DNA of 64,000 bases from Oceanospirillaceae bacterium (GTDB taxonomy: Bacteria > Pseudomonadota > Gammaproteobacteria > Pseudomonadales > Balneatricaceae): positions 1-64,000 of the forward strand of contig JAPYOS010000006.1 in assembly GCA_029938085.1 (NCBI GenBank). The letters are read 5' to 3'. This document shows positions 39,155-51,464 of this stretch, piece by piece; the first letter of the stretch is position 1, and each line of letters opens with the position of its first letter. The position numbers and the translations under genes are program-made. The notes beneath the pieces were generated by a model. The model saw nothing but the letters and a program-made list of their open reading frames with translations, ran no database searches and was not told where the DNA came from.

Positions 39155-40350
39155 GGACACTTTTTAATCCTTGGTGGCTACTGGTGCTGGTACTGGCGGC
39201 CGGCTTAAGCCGCAGTGATGACATCCCGCTCATCGACATTGATGTGCGCCAAGTGCCCATAACTGATGTGCTGTATGAGCTCGCCTTGGCGGCAAAGACT
39301 AATTTAGTGTTAGCCGACGACATCGACACTCAGGTGAGTTTGGTGTTTAACCAAATTCAGCCAGTAAAAGGTTTGGCACTGATTTGTAGCGGCTTTTCAC
39401 TCACCTGCAAGCACACGGCGCAGGGCTTGATAGTGTCGCAGAGGGTGGATGCATCGAGCATGGCTTTGTTGCCCATGACGCGGGTAAAGCTAAATTATGT
39501 GGCGGTTGATGACATGCTTTCAACATTACAAAACGCTACCGCATTATTGTCGCCGCAGGGGCAGTTGTTAGCTGATTCTCGCACCCATCAAATGCTCATT
39601 TACGACGAGGTGGCACGCGCAACGCAATTGACCAAGGTGATACGCCAACTGGACCAACCGCTGGATCAGTTATTAATAGAGGGTCGTATCGTGATTGCAA
39701 AATCTGACTTAGGTGAGTCTAGTGGGTTGGATTTTATCGGTGCCCTAGGTAACGTTGATGGCACCTCGGCCAAGCCGTTGCAAAGCGCGAACCTTGGGCT
39801 CGGGTTTAACTCGGCGGGAGGCAGTTTGCAATTTGGTTTGATAGGCGCCCATGTGTTGTTGCAGCTAGAGTTAGCAGCACTAGAAGCCAGTGGTAAGATG
39901 CTTACCTTAGCGCAGCCGCAAATTTTAGTGCAAGAGGGTTACACGGGTAGTATTGAAACAGGTCAGGAGGTGCCTTACTTAATGACCACTGAGGCAGGTC
40001 AGCAGCAGCAATGGAAGCAGGCGGTATTGGGGCTCACTGTTACACCTAGGGTGTTACCGCACCAACAAGTGCAATTAGACTTGCTGGTGATGCAAGACTC
40101 GATTGGGGATTTGTTGCCTAATGGCGAGCTTGCACTGAATACCCATCGCCTTAAAACGCGTGCCGTGGTGGGCCTTGGGCAAACTCTGGTATTGGGTGGC
40201 GCACTGTATGAACAACAGCTGGACCGTTTGCTGTCTAACCCGCTGTTGGCCGGATTACCGCTGGTAGGCCAGTGGTTCCAGCGGCGCAAACACGGCACGG
40301 AACGTTTTGAGCTCTTGGTTTTTGTCACTCCTCGTATAGTTAACCCTTGA
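39151..40350 (+). CDS. PilQ/HofQ-type secretin
   Basis: This 399-residue outer-membrane secretin has a signal peptide (residues 1-22), an N0-type domain (IDIDVRQVPITDVLYELA), an N1 domain with KLNYVAVDDMLSTLQN and a C-terminal secretin domain (GYTGSIETGQEVPY, VLGLTVTPRVLP and VLGGALYEQ). Length is like E. coli HofQ (412), much shorter than PilQ of true type IV pili (about 700). Such secretins serve DNA uptake or pilus extrusion. The start overlaps the upstream stop by four bases. Confidence 0.85.
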   Translation: MRTLFNPWWLLVLVLAAGLSRSDDIPLIDIDVRQVPITDVLYELALAAKTNLVLADDIDTQVSLVFNQIQPVKGLALICSGFSLTCKHTAQGLIVSQRVDASSMALLPMTRVKLNYVAVDDMLSTLQNATALLSPQGQLLADSRTHQMLIYDEVARATQLTKVIRQLDQPLDQLLIEGRIVIAKSDLGESSGLDFIGALGNVDGTSAKPLQSANLGLGFNSAGGSLQFGLIGAHVLLQLELAALEASGKMLTLAQPQILVQEGYTGSIETGQEVPYLMTTEAGQQQQWKQAVLGLTVTPRVLPHQQVQLDLLVMQDSIGDLLPNGELALNTHRLKTRAVVGLGQTLVLGGALYEQQLDRLLSNPLLAGLPLVGQWFQRRKHGTERFELLVFVTPRIVNP

Positions 40351-40397
40351 TTACCCTTGATTAAGTTGACCTTAATCCCCATAATTTAATGCATCCT

Positions 40398-40438
40398 ACC
40401 CGGCAGAGAGCAATAAGCTCTTGATGACCGGGTTTTGT
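40398..40438 (+). terminator. Terminator-like hairpin between pilQ-like gene and aroK
   Basis: ACCCGG (40398-40403) pairs with CCGGGT (40428-40433), with an inner AGAGC/GCTCT stem, and TTTTGTTGTTG follows. It could end or attenuate the pil transcript before aroK. It precedes the aroK start by 35 bases. Confidence 0.5.
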
Positions 40439-40468
40439 TGTTGCTGTTTATTAACAGGGAAATCCACG

Positions 40469-40984
40469 GTGAATATATTTTTAATTGGCCCCATGGGTGC
40501 TGGGAAAAGCACCATCGGGCGGCAACTTGCTCGTGAACTCAAATTAGAGTTCTTAGATACAGATAGGGAAATAGAAGACAGATCTGGCGCTGACATTCCT
40601 TGGATCTTTGATGTTGAAGGCGAAGCTGGTTTTCGCAAACGCGAAGCCAATATGATTGCCGAGTTGTCTCAACAGCGAGATTTGGTGATGGCTACAGGTG
40701 GTGGTGCGGTTGAATCGGCAGAAAATCGCCAGCATCTGTCAGCCCGTGGCACGGTGGTGTATTTGTTTGCTACAGTAGAGCAGCAGCTTGAGCGTACGTC
40801 TAAAGACAAGAACCGGCCGCTATTACAAAACGAAGACCCAGAACAAGTGTTACGCGACCTATTTGCTAGCCGCCATGCGCTGTACGAAGAAACCGCGGAC
40901 ATTCAGGTAGCCACCGGCGCTCAAAATCCTCGTTTGTTAGTGGCAGAGATAATCAAACAAATAGAAGCCATTCGCGCTTTGTAG
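40469..40984 (+). CDS. aroK: Shikimate kinase AroK
   Basis: AroK phosphorylates shikimate in aromatic amino-acid synthesis. The 171-residue product has the P-loop [15 protein letters not shown] (residues 7-21), the [11 protein letters not shown] shikimate-binding segment and GGGAV. GTG 40469 is preceded by AGGGAA at 7 bases; the longer in-frame ATG at 40421 would add a cysteine run with no family support. It lies in the classic pilQ–aroK–aroB–damX order. Confidence 0.96.
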   Translation: MNIFLIGPMGAGKSTIGRQLARELKLEFLDTDREIEDRSGADIPWIFDVEGEAGFRKREANMIAELSQQRDLVMATGGGAVESAENRQHLSARGTVVYLFATVEQQLERTSKDKNRPLLQNEDPEQVLRDLFASRHALYEETADIQVATGAQNPRLLVAEIIKQIEAIRAL

Positions 40985-40999
40985 GCTAGAGCCCAGGCC

Positions 41000-42109
41000 A
41001 TGACCAACACACACCAAACACTCACGGTTGATTTAGGCGATCGAAGTTACCCCATCTATATTGGTAGCGGGTTGTTGCGGCAGCCGCAGTTGTTGGCCCC
41101 GCATATTAGCGGAAAGCAAATATTAGTGGTCACCAATACCACGGTTGCAGCGCTGTATTTAGACACCTTGGTTGCGGGTTTAGAGAGCTTGCAAATTGAA
41201 GGTTTGCAGTTAGATCGTTTGGTGTTAGAAGACGGCGAAGAGCACAAACATTTAGATACCGTGAGTTTGGTGTTTGATCACCTCTTACAGCAACGCCACA
41301 ACCGCACCACCACCTTGATCGCTTTAGGTGGCGGCGTCATTGGCGACATGACAGGTTTTGCCGCGGCCGCCTATCAACGGGGGGTGAATTTTATTCAAGT
41401 GCCTACCACCTTGTTGTCACAAGTGGATTCCTCTGTGGGTGGTAAAACCGGCGTTAACCACCCCTTGGGTAAAAACATGATTGGGGCCTTTCATCAGCCT
41501 CAATGTGTGCTCATCGACACCCAGAGCTTAGCCACTTTACCGGCACGCGAATTGTCTGCAGGCCTTGCCGAAGTGATTAAGTACGGCCTTATTGCCGATG
41601 CGCCTTTTTTCGAATGGCTAACCCTTAACATCGAACAGCTTAAACAGTTGGAACCGGCGTTAATTAGCCAAGCCATTTACCGCTCATGCGCCTGTAAGGC
41701 CGGAATTGTGGCTGATGATGAACGTGAACAAGGCCGCCGAGCATTGCTTAATTTTGGCCACACCTTTGGCCACGCAGTTGAAACACAAATGGGTTATGGC
41801 CGGTGGTTACACGGTGAAGCCGTGGGCGCTGGTATGGCCATGGCCGCCGACCTGTCCCATCGTTTAGGTTGGATTGACCGGCCTACAGTGCAGCGTATTA
41901 CCCGCTTGCTGGAAGCCTCTGGATTACCTCTATGGGGCCCTGAGACAATGACAGCCAGCGACTATCTGCAACATATGCAAGTTGACAAAAAAGTCACCGA
42001 TGGCACCATTCGACTCATCTTGTTAGAGCAACTCGGTGCTGCTGTTGTTACCTCCGAGTTCAGTTTGGAACTGTTACATCAAACCCTTAATCACCAGCCG
42101 GTCTGCTAG
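41000..42109 (+). CDS. aroB: 3-dehydroquinate synthase AroB
   Basis: AroB cyclises DAHP to 3-dehydroquinate. The 369-residue product has the NAD-binding [16 protein letters not shown], the catalytic [29 protein letters not shown] and the metal-ligand histidines in [11 protein letters not shown]. All family motifs are present and the length is typical. It follows aroK by 15 bases and precedes damX by 6, one operon. Confidence 0.97.
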   Translation: MTNTHQTLTVDLGDRSYPIYIGSGLLRQPQLLAPHISGKQILVVTNTTVAALYLDTLVAGLESLQIEGLQLDRLVLEDGEEHKHLDTVSLVFDHLLQQRHNRTTTLIALGGGVIGDMTGFAAAAYQRGVNFIQVPTTLLSQVDSSVGGKTGVNHPLGKNMIGAFHQPQCVLIDTQSLATLPARELSAGLAEVIKYGLIADAPFFEWLTLNIEQLKQLEPALISQAIYRSCACKAGIVADDEREQGRRALLNFGHTFGHAVETQMGYGRWLHGEAVGAGMAMAADLSHRLGWIDRPTVQRITRLLEASGLPLWGPETMTASDYLQHMQVDKKVTDGTIRLILLEQLGAAVVTSEFSLELLHQTLNHQPVC

Positions 42110-42115
42110 GGTCCT

Positions 42116-43639
42116 ATGAGTCACTCCGGCGCAGTGTCAGCATCCAATGCGGCCTCCAACTTGGCCGCCGCCTATGGCGCCTACATGCGTCAATTGGCGC
42201 AGCAAGAAGAAGACCATCAATCGATCAACTTGATGAGCTTCGAGTATCAAGCTAAGGCACGTGGTCGTCAGCTCGACACATTACTGCATTTGAGCCACTT
42301 TTCAGATTACTTAGTATTGGTTACTGCAGCAACGGGTGCCGGTAAAAGCACCTTTATAGACCAGTTTTTAAGGGTGCAGCCTGCCGATGCCTGTATTGTC
42401 CACCTGGCCTTAAACGAAACCGTTTCGGCGGCTTGGGTCATACGTCAATTGGTCCAGCAATTACCCGTGCAACTACCTAATCATGCGAGTCTTGAGGTGT
42501 CTATTCTTGCGATTCAAGAGCTGGCTCAGGAGCTCACCCGAGACGAGCAAGTGTTGCTGTTAGTGGTGGACGATGCGCATTGGTTAGACGACGATGCCTT
42601 GGAATTGTTAGCTAACTTATTGCCCAGAAGTGCCAAAGTGGATTCGCGCCCGCACGTTATTTTGTGCGCCGACCAAAGTTTGGTGGAGCGTATCGAAGCA
42701 CCTCAGTTCACCGAAATGCGTCAAGAACGCTTTTATCATTTAGTTTTGGCTCCATTTAGCCAAGAAGAAAGTGCCGATTACCTGCGTCAACGATTACAAA
42801 TCATGGGTATTGCTCAGGGTCAGGGCTTAGCCCCTATCCAATTGTTGCAATTACACCAGTTGGCTCAAGGTAACCCAGGCTATCTGAACATGCTGGCTAA
42901 TAAAGCCTTGCATAAAGGTGGCTTTGTGCAGCAAACGGGATTGCCGATCATGCACATTGCCGCCACCATTATGGTGGTGTGCCTGTTAGCAGGTATATGG
43001 GTGTTTAATTATGTGACCGACTCGACGCGCCCGCCCATAGACCTACCGCAGGTGGCGACAGTGATCGAGGTCGTTGAGGCCGATGTTGAGGCTGCCGATG
43101 ACCTATTGAGCGAGCCGATCGCCCAAGCGTTGCCTCCTCTGGAGCCGATTGAGCTGTCTACGCCATCGGCCAATGTGAGTTTGCAGCCCGAACTGCAGCC
43201 TGAGCCAAAGTTAGAGCCTGAGTCAATGCTCGAGCCAGCGGTCGTCGTTGCAGTGCCGGAGCCCGCTGCCACCGCGACGCCCGTGTTACCCGCTTGGCCT
43301 CAAGCGACGGCCATTAGTCAGCATGCTTATGGTTATGCAGCACTAATGAAGGTGTCGCCAGAGCACTTTAGTTTACAGGTTTTAGGGGCGCGTCTGGAGC
43401 CCACGCTAGAGGCCTTTTTGACACGGCATAAGCTCGAGCAGCCCTATTATGTACTGCAACTTGAGCGTGGCAATGCACCTTGGTATATATTATTGGTGGG
43501 TGATTACCAAAACAGTGGCGCGGCTCGTGATGCCATTAAGGCTTTGCCTCTCGCTTTGCGCAACCAGCAACCTTGGCCGCGTCAGGTGTTGAAGATTCAG
43601 CAGCAGATTCGCGATAAATTCAACACTAGCGTTGAATAA
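42116..43639 (+). CDS. damX: DamX-like AAA–SPOR cell-division protein
   Basis: The 507-residue protein combines an N-terminal AAA/ExeA-type ATPase domain (Walker A TAATGAGKSTF near residue 73, Walker B LLLVVDDAH near 155) with one transmembrane helix (about 283-302), a proline/glutamate-rich linker and a C-terminal SPOR domain (about 415-495), which binds denuded septal glycan. Topology is cytoplasmic ATPase with periplasmic SPOR. E. coli DamX shares position and SPOR domain, with a degenerate N-terminus. Confidence 0.88.
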   Translation: MSHSGAVSASNAASNLAAAYGAYMRQLAQQEEDHQSINLMSFEYQAKARGRQLDTLLHLSHFSDYLVLVTAATGAGKSTFIDQFLRVQPADACIVHLALNETVSAAWVIRQLVQQLPVQLPNHASLEVSILAIQELAQELTRDEQVLLLVVDDAHWLDDDALELLANLLPRSAKVDSRPHVILCADQSLVERIEAPQFTEMRQERFYHLVLAPFSQEESADYLRQRLQIMGIAQGQGLAPIQLLQLHQLAQGNPGYLNMLANKALHKGGFVQQTGLPIMHIAATIMVVCLLAGIWVFNYVTDSTRPPIDLPQVATVIEVVEADVEAADDLLSEPIAQALPPLEPIELSTPSANVSLQPELQPEPKLEPESMLEPAVVVAVPEPAATATPVLPAWPQATAISQHAYGYAALMKVSPEHFSLQVLGARLEPTLEAFLTRHKLEQPYYVLQLERGNAPWYILLVGDYQNSGAARDAIKALPLALRNQQPWPRQVLKIQQQIRDKFNTSVE

Positions 43640-43767
43640 CTTTTACAAAATGTAGCGAACGTCGGCTATTGTGCAGGTATTTGTCCACCAAATACCCGAA
43701 ATATTTGTTTGCAACGCCATTCTCAGGTAGGATATTCGTCCATTTGTTGATTCAATATATTTATAAG

Positions 43768-43785
43768 CCCTTATAAGGGTTTTTA
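43768..43785 (+). terminator. Weak terminator after damX
   Basis: CCCT, TATA, AGGG (43768-43779) form a short stem-loop extended by A-T pairs and followed by TTTTT. The stem is short, so the call is weak. It lies in a 250-base gap between damX and gltB. Confidence 0.35.
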
Positions 43786-43889
43786 ATTACGGCAAGTGTC
43801 CTGCTGATGCTTGTTCTCGTTTGTTATGCATTGGTGACACTTGTTAATACCTAGGGCAGCCAAAATGGTTTGCCAGATTAGCGAGAGAG

Positions 43890-46800
43890 ATGCCGATGAA
43901 CGCTGGCTTTTTTAACCCCAAAGAATTTAAAGATAACTGTGGCTTCGGGCTTATTGCCCACATGCATGGTGATCCTAGTCACGACTTATTGCAAAAAGCC
44001 ATTGAGTCGTTAACCTGTATGACCCACCGTGGCGGCATTGCCGCTGACGGCAAGACGGGTGATGGTTGTGGTTTGTTGTTACAAATGCCCGACGACTTTA
44101 TGCGCCAAGTGGCTTTGGATAATTTTTCTGAAGAGCTGACCGAATCCTACGGTGTGGGTATGGTGTTTTTATCGCAAGACGAAGATAAAGCGGCCCACTC
44201 TCGAAATATTCTCAACCAGGCGATCGAAGACAATGGTTTAGAAGTGGTAGGTTGGCGCGAAGTGCCGGTAGACCCTTCTTGCTTAGGCCCCATAGGTGCC
44301 GATTGCCAGCCGCGTATTGAGCAAGTATTTGTTAACAGCCCAGAGCTGCGTGGCGAAGTGCTTGAAGCGCGTTTGTTAGTGGCTCGAAAGACTACCATGT
44401 ATGCACTCAAGGCTGACGAAGAATTTTATGTTTGTAGTTTGTCTCATCGTGTGGTGTCCTACAAAGGCCTGATGATGCCGGTAGATTTGCCGGTGTTCTA
44501 CAAAGACTTAGGTGACCCAACGCTAGCCACGGCTATTTGTACGTTCCACCAGCGTTTTTCTACTAACACATTGCCTCGCTGGCCATTGGCACAACCGTTC
44601 CGTTTTTTGGCGCACAACGGTGAAATCAACACCATCGAAGGCAACCGTAACTGGGCTAAGGCCCGTCAAAATGTACTCTCTACACCGCTTATTCCAGAGC
44701 TTCAAGAACTTGAAGGGGTAGTCAATACCACCGGTTCCGATTCCTCCAGTATGGACAACATGCTAGAGCTAATGGTGTTGGGTGGCATGGACGTATTCCG
44801 TGCCTTACGCTTAATCATGCCGCCAGCATGGCAAAATGACGAGTTGATGGACCCAGAGTTACGGGCGTTCTACGAATACAACTCAATGCATATGGAAGCA
44901 TGGGATGGCCCAGCCGGCATGGTACTAAACACTGGCCGTTATGCGGTGTGTTTATTAGATCGCAATGGTTTGCGTCCGTCGCGCTGGGTAATGACCAAAG
45001 ATGACTATCTAGTAACGGCATCGGAAATTGGCACCTTTGAATATGACCCATTAGACGTGGTTGCCAAAGGGCGTGTGGGGCCGGGTCAAATTTTGGCTGT
45101 AGATACCCACACGGGCGAAGTCATGCACACCAAAGACATCGATGACCGACTCAAGGCGTCTCAGCCCTATAAAAAGTGGTTGCGTAAGTCGGCCATTCGA
45201 TTGGAGAGCACCCTAAATGAACAGCAGTGTTTTGATGACTTTAGTGAAGGTGAACTGAATCAACACATGAAGATGTATCAGGTTACGTATGAGGAACGTG
45301 ATCAAGTGATTCGTCCCCTAGCCGAAAGTGCACAAGAAGCTGTAGGCTCCATGGGCGACGACACGCCGATGGCGGTATTGTCTAGCCGAGTGCGCTCGGT
45401 GTATGAATACTTCCGTCAGCAATTTGCACAAGTGACCAACCCTCCTATTGATCCGCTGCGTGAAGCCGTGGTGATGTCTTTGGAAACGTGTCTGGGCCGC
45501 GAGCGCAACATTTTCCAAGAAGGGCCTGAGCTTGCCAAACGTATCGTTCTAGGCTCTCCAGTTTTGTCTGCCAGCAAATACACCGATTTGTTGCATATGA
45601 ATGTACCCGGTTTTCGTGTGCACTCCATTAGCCTTAACTATGATCCGGCCCTGGGTCTAGAAGCGGCTATTGAAGAGGTGCGCCAGCAAGCCGCGGCCGC
45701 GGTACGTAATCGAAAAGGCATTGTCGTATTAAGCGATCGTGACATTGCAAAGGGCATGTTACCTATCCCTGCCGCGATGGCCACGGGTGCGGTACATCAC
45801 CACTTAACCGACTTGGGTTTACGTTGTGATGCCAATATTGTCGTCGATACCGGTAGTGCCCGTGACTCGCATCAGTTTGCCGTATTGATTGGTTTTGGTG
45901 CGACAGCGGTATACCCCTACCTAAGTTACCGCGTCATCAATGACATGATTGCTTCGGGTGAAATCATCGGTGATCCGACCGACTGCCACAAAGCTTATCG
46001 TAAGGGCATCAACAAAGGCCTGCTTAAAATCATGTCTAAGATGGGTATTTCTACCATCGCCTCCTACCGCGGTGCTCAATTGTTTGAAGCCATTGGTGTG
46101 AGCAGTAAAGTGGTGGACCTATGTTTCCATGGTGTGGCTAGCCGTATTGAAGGTGCACAATTTGCCGACTTTGAGCTGGAACAGCAAGCCTTAGCCGCAG
46201 AAGCATGGATAGACCGTAAGCCTATTCAGCAAGGTGGATTGCTTAAGTACGTTCATGGTGGCGAATACCACGCCTATAATCCCGACGTAGTGACTACCGT
46301 GCAAACAGCCGTACAAACCGGCGATTATGAAGTGTACAAGAAGTACGCCAAGCTAGTTAATGAGCGTGGCGTAGCGTCTTTGCGCGACTTGCTTAAACTT
46401 AAGCCAGCCAATGCCATCGACATTAGTGAGGTCGAACCGGTTAGCGAAATATTCAAACGCTTTGATAGTGCAGCCATGTCGTTAGGCGCATTGTCACCAG
46501 AAGCCCACGAAGCACTGGCTATGGCCATGAACGAACTCGGGGGTCGCTCAAACTCTGGTGAAGGTGGTGAAGATCCAGTGCGTTATGGCACCAACAAACG
46601 CTCTAAAATTAAGCAAATCGCCTCCGGTCGTTTTGGCGTAACGCCGGCCTACCTTGCGAGCGCGGAAGTGTTGCAAATTAAAGTAGCTCAGGGTGCTAAA
46701 CCCGGTGAAGGTGGCCAGCTGCCAGGCGGCAAGGTCAATGACTTGATTGCTACTTTGCGATATTCGGTACCCGGTGTTACCTTGATTTCACCGCCGCCGC

Positions 46801-48338
46801 ATCACGATATTTATTCAATCGAAGATTTGGCTCAGCTAATTTTTGACTTGAAGCAAGTGAACCCAGAAGCCTTGGTTTCTGTAAAATTGGTTTCGCGTCC
46901 TGGAGTGGGCACCATTGCCTCCGGTGTGGCCAAGGCGTATGCCGACTTGATTACTATTTCGGGCTACGACGGCGGTACAGCGGCAAGCCCGCTGACTTCT
47001 ATCCGTTATGCGGGTTCCCCTTGGGAGCTAGGCCTTGCTGATGCGCACCAATCCTTACGCGGCAACGGTGTACGTGGCAAAGTGCGAGTCCAAACGGATG
47101 GTGGTTTAAAGACCGGCCTTGATGTCGTCAAGGCGGCCCTACTCGGTGCCGAGAGCTTTGGTTTTGGTACCCTGCCGATGGTGGCATTAGGCTGTAAATA
47201 CCTGCGTATTTGCCACCTTAACAACTGTGCCACGGGTGTTGCTACACAGAATCAACAATTACGTGACCATCACTTCCGCGGTACCGTAGAAATGGTGAAA
47301 CACTTATTCACCTTTATTGCCGAAGAAACCCGTGAAGTAATGGCGCAGTTAGGTGTACGCAGCATTGAAGAATTGGTAGGCCATACAGAGCTTCTAGAAA
47401 CCTCTGCAGGCGTGACTAATAAACAACGTAATTTAGACTTATCGCCGTTACTTAGCCAAGCGGGTATTGCGCCAGATCAGCCTAATACCTGTCAGGTGAG
47501 CCGCAACCATCCGTACGATCCGGGTGCGATGAACCAACAGATGTTTGATAAAATGTCCGATGCCATTGCTCATTCAAAGGGTGGCAAATTTGAGTTCAAC
47601 ATTACCAACTGTGACCGCTCCGTAGGTGCTCGAGTTTCTGGTGCTATCGCCAAGCAACATGGCAATCAGGGCATGTCGGACCACCCATTAGAAGTTTACC
47701 TTAAGGGTATAGCTGGCTTGAGCTTTGGTGTGTGGAATGCCGGTGGCTTAAACATGTACCTTGAAGGCGACGCCAACGATTACGTAGGTAAGGGCATGGC
47801 CGGCGGTAAGCTGGTTATCTACCCACCTAAAGGATCTAGCTTTAAGTCTAACGAGACTTCTATTATGGGCAATACGTGCTTGTATGGCGCCACAGGCGGT
47901 AGCGTAATGGCTGCAGGTTGTGCTGGCGAACGTTTTGCCGTGCGTAACTCAGGTGCCCACGCCGTCATCGAAGGCGCTGGCGACCATTGTTGTGAATACA
48001 TGACGGGTGGCGTAGTGACCGTATTAGGCAACACAGGCTATAACTTCGGTGCAGGTATGACCGGTGGTTTTGCTTTTGTGTTAGATCTAGACCGCACTTT
48101 TGTAGACAAATACAACAGCGAGTTGGTGGAAATTCACCGTATTCGTGGCGAAGACATGGAAGAATATCGCAGCTATTTACGCGGTATATTAGGCGACTTC
48201 TTCGAGGCTACTGGCAGCCGCTGGGGCAAAGAGTTAAGCAAACATTTTGAAGATTATGTGAGTAAGTTCTGGTTAGTTAAACCCAAAGCCGCCAATTTAC
48301 AGCAGCTTATGGCGACCACTCGGACCAAGACAGAATAA
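43890..48338 (+). CDS. gltB: Glutamate synthase large subunit GltB
   Basis: GltB makes glutamate from glutamine and 2-oxoglutarate. The 1482-residue product has the glutaminase domain with its N-terminal nucleophile cysteine (DNCGFG, residue 17 of the precursor), the FMN-binding synthase domain ([19 protein letters not shown] as a region near 910), the [3Fe-4S] cluster set C-x5-C-x4-C ([12 protein letters not shown]) and the C-terminal beta-helix domain. Either ATG 43890 or 43896 could start it. A 16-residue propeptide is normally cleaved. gltD follows by 64 bases. Confidence 0.98.
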   Translation: MPMNAGFFNPKEFKDNCGFGLIAHMHGDPSHDLLQKAIESLTCMTHRGGIAADGKTGDGCGLLLQMPDDFMRQVALDNFSEELTESYGVGMVFLSQDEDKAAHSRNILNQAIEDNGLEVVGWREVPVDPSCLGPIGADCQPRIEQVFVNSPELRGEVLEARLLVARKTTMYALKADEEFYVCSLSHRVVSYKGLMMPVDLPVFYKDLGDPTLATAICTFHQRFSTNTLPRWPLAQPFRFLAHNGEINTIEGNRNWAKARQNVLSTPLIPELQELEGVVNTTGSDSSSMDNMLELMVLGGMDVFRALRLIMPPAWQNDELMDPELRAFYEYNSMHMEAWDGPAGMVLNTGRYAVCLLDRNGLRPSRWVMTKDDYLVTASEIGTFEYDPLDVVAKGRVGPGQILAVDTHTGEVMHTKDIDDRLKASQPYKKWLRKSAIRLESTLNEQQCFDDFSEGELNQHMKMYQVTYEERDQVIRPLAESAQEAVGSMGDDTPMAVLSSRVRSVYEYFRQQFAQVTNPPIDPLREAVVMSLETCLGRERNIFQEGPELAKRIVLGSPVLSASKYTDLLHMNVPGFRVHSISLNYDPALGLEAAIEEVRQQAAAAVRNRKGIVVLSDRDIAKGMLPIPAAMATGAVHHHLTDLGLRCDANIVVDTGSARDSHQFAVLIGFGATAVYPYLSYRVINDMIASGEIIGDPTDCHKAYRKGINKGLLKIMSKMGISTIASYRGAQLFEAIGVSSKVVDLCFHGVASRIEGAQFADFELEQQALAAEAWIDRKPIQQGGLLKYVHGGEYHAYNPDVVTTVQTAVQTGDYEVYKKYAKLVNERGVASLRDLLKLKPANAIDISEVEPVSEIFKRFDSAAMSLGALSPEAHEALAMAMNELGGRSNSGEGGEDPVRYGTNKRSKIKQIASGRFGVTPAYLASAEVLQIKVAQGAKPGEGGQLPGGKVNDLIATLRYSVPGVTLISPPPHHDIYSIEDLAQLIFDLKQVNPEALVSVKLVSRPGVGTIASGVAKAYADLITISGYDGGTAASPLTSIRYAGSPWELGLADAHQSLRGNGVRGKVRVQTDGGLKTGLDVVKAALLGAESFGFGTLPMVALGCKYLRICHLNNCATGVATQNQQLRDHHFRGTVEMVKHLFTFIAEETREVMAQLGVRSIEELVGHTELLETSAGVTNKQRNLDLSPLLSQAGIAPDQPNTCQVSRNHPYDPGAMNQQMFDKMSDAIAHSKGGKFEFNITNCDRSVGARVSGAIAKQHGNQGMSDHPLEVYLKGIAGLSFGVWNAGGLNMYLEGDANDYVGKGMAGGKLVIYPPKGSSFKSNETSIMGNTCLYGATGGSVMAAGCAGERFAVRNSGAHAVIEGAGDHCCEYMTGGVVTVLGNTGYNFGAGMTGGFAFVLDLDRTFVDKYNSELVEIHRIRGEDMEEYRSYLRGILGDFFEATGSRWGKELSKHFEDYVSKFWLVKPKAANLQQLMATTRTKTE

Positions 48339-48351
48339 TCCCAAGGCTTAG

Positions 48352-49839
<1,488 letters not shown>

Positions 49840-49840
49840 C

Positions 49841-49893
49841 GTCACGGCAGTATAAACCTGCTTAGTTGCCACAACCCGTGACAATTAAGCAGG
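49841..49893 (+). other. Overlapping stem structures downstream of gltD
   Basis: GTCACGG (49841-49847) can pair with CCGTGAC (49876-49882), and CCTGCTTA (49857-49864) with TAAGCAGG (49886-49893). The two stems interleave, so they form either a pseudoknot or alternative hairpins. No T-run follows. Its role (3' end protection of gltBD or control of hemE) is open. Confidence 0.4.
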
Positions 49894-49906
49894 TGATCTA
49901 TATCAT
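49893..49906. promoter_or_regulatory. Possible FNR/ANR site upstream of hemE
   Basis: GTGAT, four bases, ATCAT matches eight of ten informative positions of the FNR/ANR consensus TTGAT-N4-ATCAA. It lies 46 bases before the hemE ATG. Oxygen-linked control of haem genes by this family is known in other bacteria; here it is inference from the motif. Confidence 0.3.
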
Positions 49907-49951
49907 TAGCGGCAATCTTTATTATATCGCCTTAAGGCCCCATTGCCCGCC

Positions 49952-51025
49952 ATGACTGCTTCAAAACCTGAATTAAAAAACGACCGCTTCCTTCGCGCCC
50001 TTATGGGTCAGCCTGTTGATGTCACTCCAGTATGGATGATGCGCCAAGCCGGACGTTATTTGCCAGAATATCGCGCCTCTCGTGCCCAAGCAGGGGACTT
50101 TTTAAGCCTTTGCAAAAACGCCGATTTTGCCTGTGAAGTCACACTACAGCCGCTACGTCGTTACGACTTAGATGCCGCTATTTTGTTCTCAGACATCCTT
50201 ACCGTGCCAGATGCCATGGGTTTAGGTTTATACTTTGAAGCCGGCGAAGGTCCTAAGTTTGAAAAGCCAGTGCGTACAGAAGCCGATGTAGCCGCCCTTA
50301 CCGTGCCGGACATGAACGACGACCTTGGTTACGTGATGAACGCCGTTAGCACTATCCGTAGTGCTTTGTCGGGCGACGTACCTTTGATTGGGTTTTCCGG
50401 TAGCCCTTGGACCTTGGCAACCTATATGATTGAAGGGGGCTCTAGCAAAGACTTCCGTCACATCAAAGCCATGATGTATTCAACCCCGGAATTGCTGCAC
50501 CAGGTGCTTAGTGTATTGGCAGATTCCGTTATCGCTTACCTCAATGCACAGATTGCAGCTGGCGCTCAGGCAGTACAAATTTTTGATACTTGGGGCGGGG
50601 TATTAAGTGGCCCTTGTTACCAAGCCTTCTCGTTAGATTACATGCAACGTATTGTTAACGGTCTTACCCGTGAATCGGAAGGTCTCCCAGTGCCGGTGAT
50701 TTTATTCACTAAAAATGGTGGTCAATGGTTGGAGCAAATGGCTGCTACAGGTGCCGATGCCCTAGGTTTAGATTGGACCATAGAAGCCGGCGTTGCCCGC
50801 GATCGTGTGGGTGATAAAGTGGCCCTTCAAGGCAACATGGACCCTAGCGTTTTATATGCAGACGCGCCCACTATTCAGGCTGAAGTTGGCCGTATACTGG
50901 CAGACTTTGGTACTAACGACGGTCATGTATTTAACCTAGGTCACGGCATTCACCAGTTTGTAGACCCAGAAAGTGCAAAAGTATTTGTTGATGCTGTGCA
51001 CGATCAAAGTGCTCAATATCACTAA
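49952..51025 (+). CDS. hemE: Uroporphyrinogen decarboxylase HemE
   Basis: HemE removes four carboxyl groups from uroporphyrinogen III to give coproporphyrinogen III. The 357-residue product has [16 protein letters not shown] near residue 26, [18 protein letters not shown] and [13 protein letters not shown], with conserved Arg and Asp residues present. ATG 49952 aligns with the E. coli start; TTG 49943 is an alternative with AAGG five bases upstream. It is followed by a tautomerase gene 34 bases later. Confidence 0.97.
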   Translation: MTASKPELKNDRFLRALMGQPVDVTPVWMMRQAGRYLPEYRASRAQAGDFLSLCKNADFACEVTLQPLRRYDLDAAILFSDILTVPDAMGLGLYFEAGEGPKFEKPVRTEADVAALTVPDMNDDLGYVMNAVSTIRSALSGDVPLIGFSGSPWTLATYMIEGGSSKDFRHIKAMMYSTPELLHQVLSVLADSVIAYLNAQIAAGAQAVQIFDTWGGVLSGPCYQAFSLDYMQRIVNGLTRESEGLPVPVILFTKNGGQWLEQMAATGADALGLDWTIEAGVARDRVGDKVALQGNMDPSVLYADAPTIQAEVGRILADFGTNDGHVFNLGHGIHQFVDPESAKVFVDAVHDQSAQYH

Positions 51026-51059
51026 TAACATACACCAATATACTCAGTAGGATTGCATC

Positions 51060-51398
51060 ATGCCACATTGCGTCATAGAAATTTCCAATCAGCTCAGCTC
51101 CAGCGTTACGCCTGATCAGTTGCTGCGGGCCGTATTCGACGCTCATGTGAACTCAGAATTATTTCAAACGGATCACATTAAAGTGCGTTGCACCGGCTAC
51201 GACCACCATATATCTGGCACTGGTTCAGACCGATTTATTCACGCCACGTCACACATCATGTCTGGCCGTACTGCCGAGCAAAAACAAGGTCTGAGCAATA
51301 TGATTGTGCAAAGCCTCATTGATATTGGTATTACCTCGGCCGCCATGAGCGCGCAGGTGGTTGATCTGGATCCGAATTACGTGACCTTTACCGACTAG
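51060..51398 (+). CDS. 5-carboxymethyl-2-hydroxymuconate isomerase-like tautomerase
   Basis: The 112-residue protein matches the CHMI (HpcD) branch of the tautomerase superfamily: Pro2, which becomes the N-terminal catalytic base, in MPHCVIEIS, and a late arginine-containing GRTAEQKQGLS segment. CHMI acts in homoprotocatechuate degradation, but no other gene of that pathway is in the window, so the natural substrate here is uncertain. It may be cotranscribed with hemE. Confidence 0.85.
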   Translation: MPHCVIEISNQLSSSVTPDQLLRAVFDAHVNSELFQTDHIKVRCTGYDHHISGTGSDRFIHATSHIMSGRTAEQKQGLSNMIVQSLIDIGITSAAMSAQVVDLDPNYVTFTD

Positions 51399-51464
51399 AG
51401 GTTAATGGAGTTTTTGATTTTCTCTACTAAACTTATCAACAAGTGTAGTTAGAGGGATTTAAAA

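Noticed and set aside
40421-40468. Cysteine-run N-terminal extension of aroK
   Set aside because: The GTG at 40469 has a good ribosome site and gives the normal family start; the extension overlaps the terminator-like hairpin.
44147-48034. Antisense open frames within gltB
   Set aside because: They are shadows of a strongly conserved coding sequence, with no ribosome sites or family similarity.
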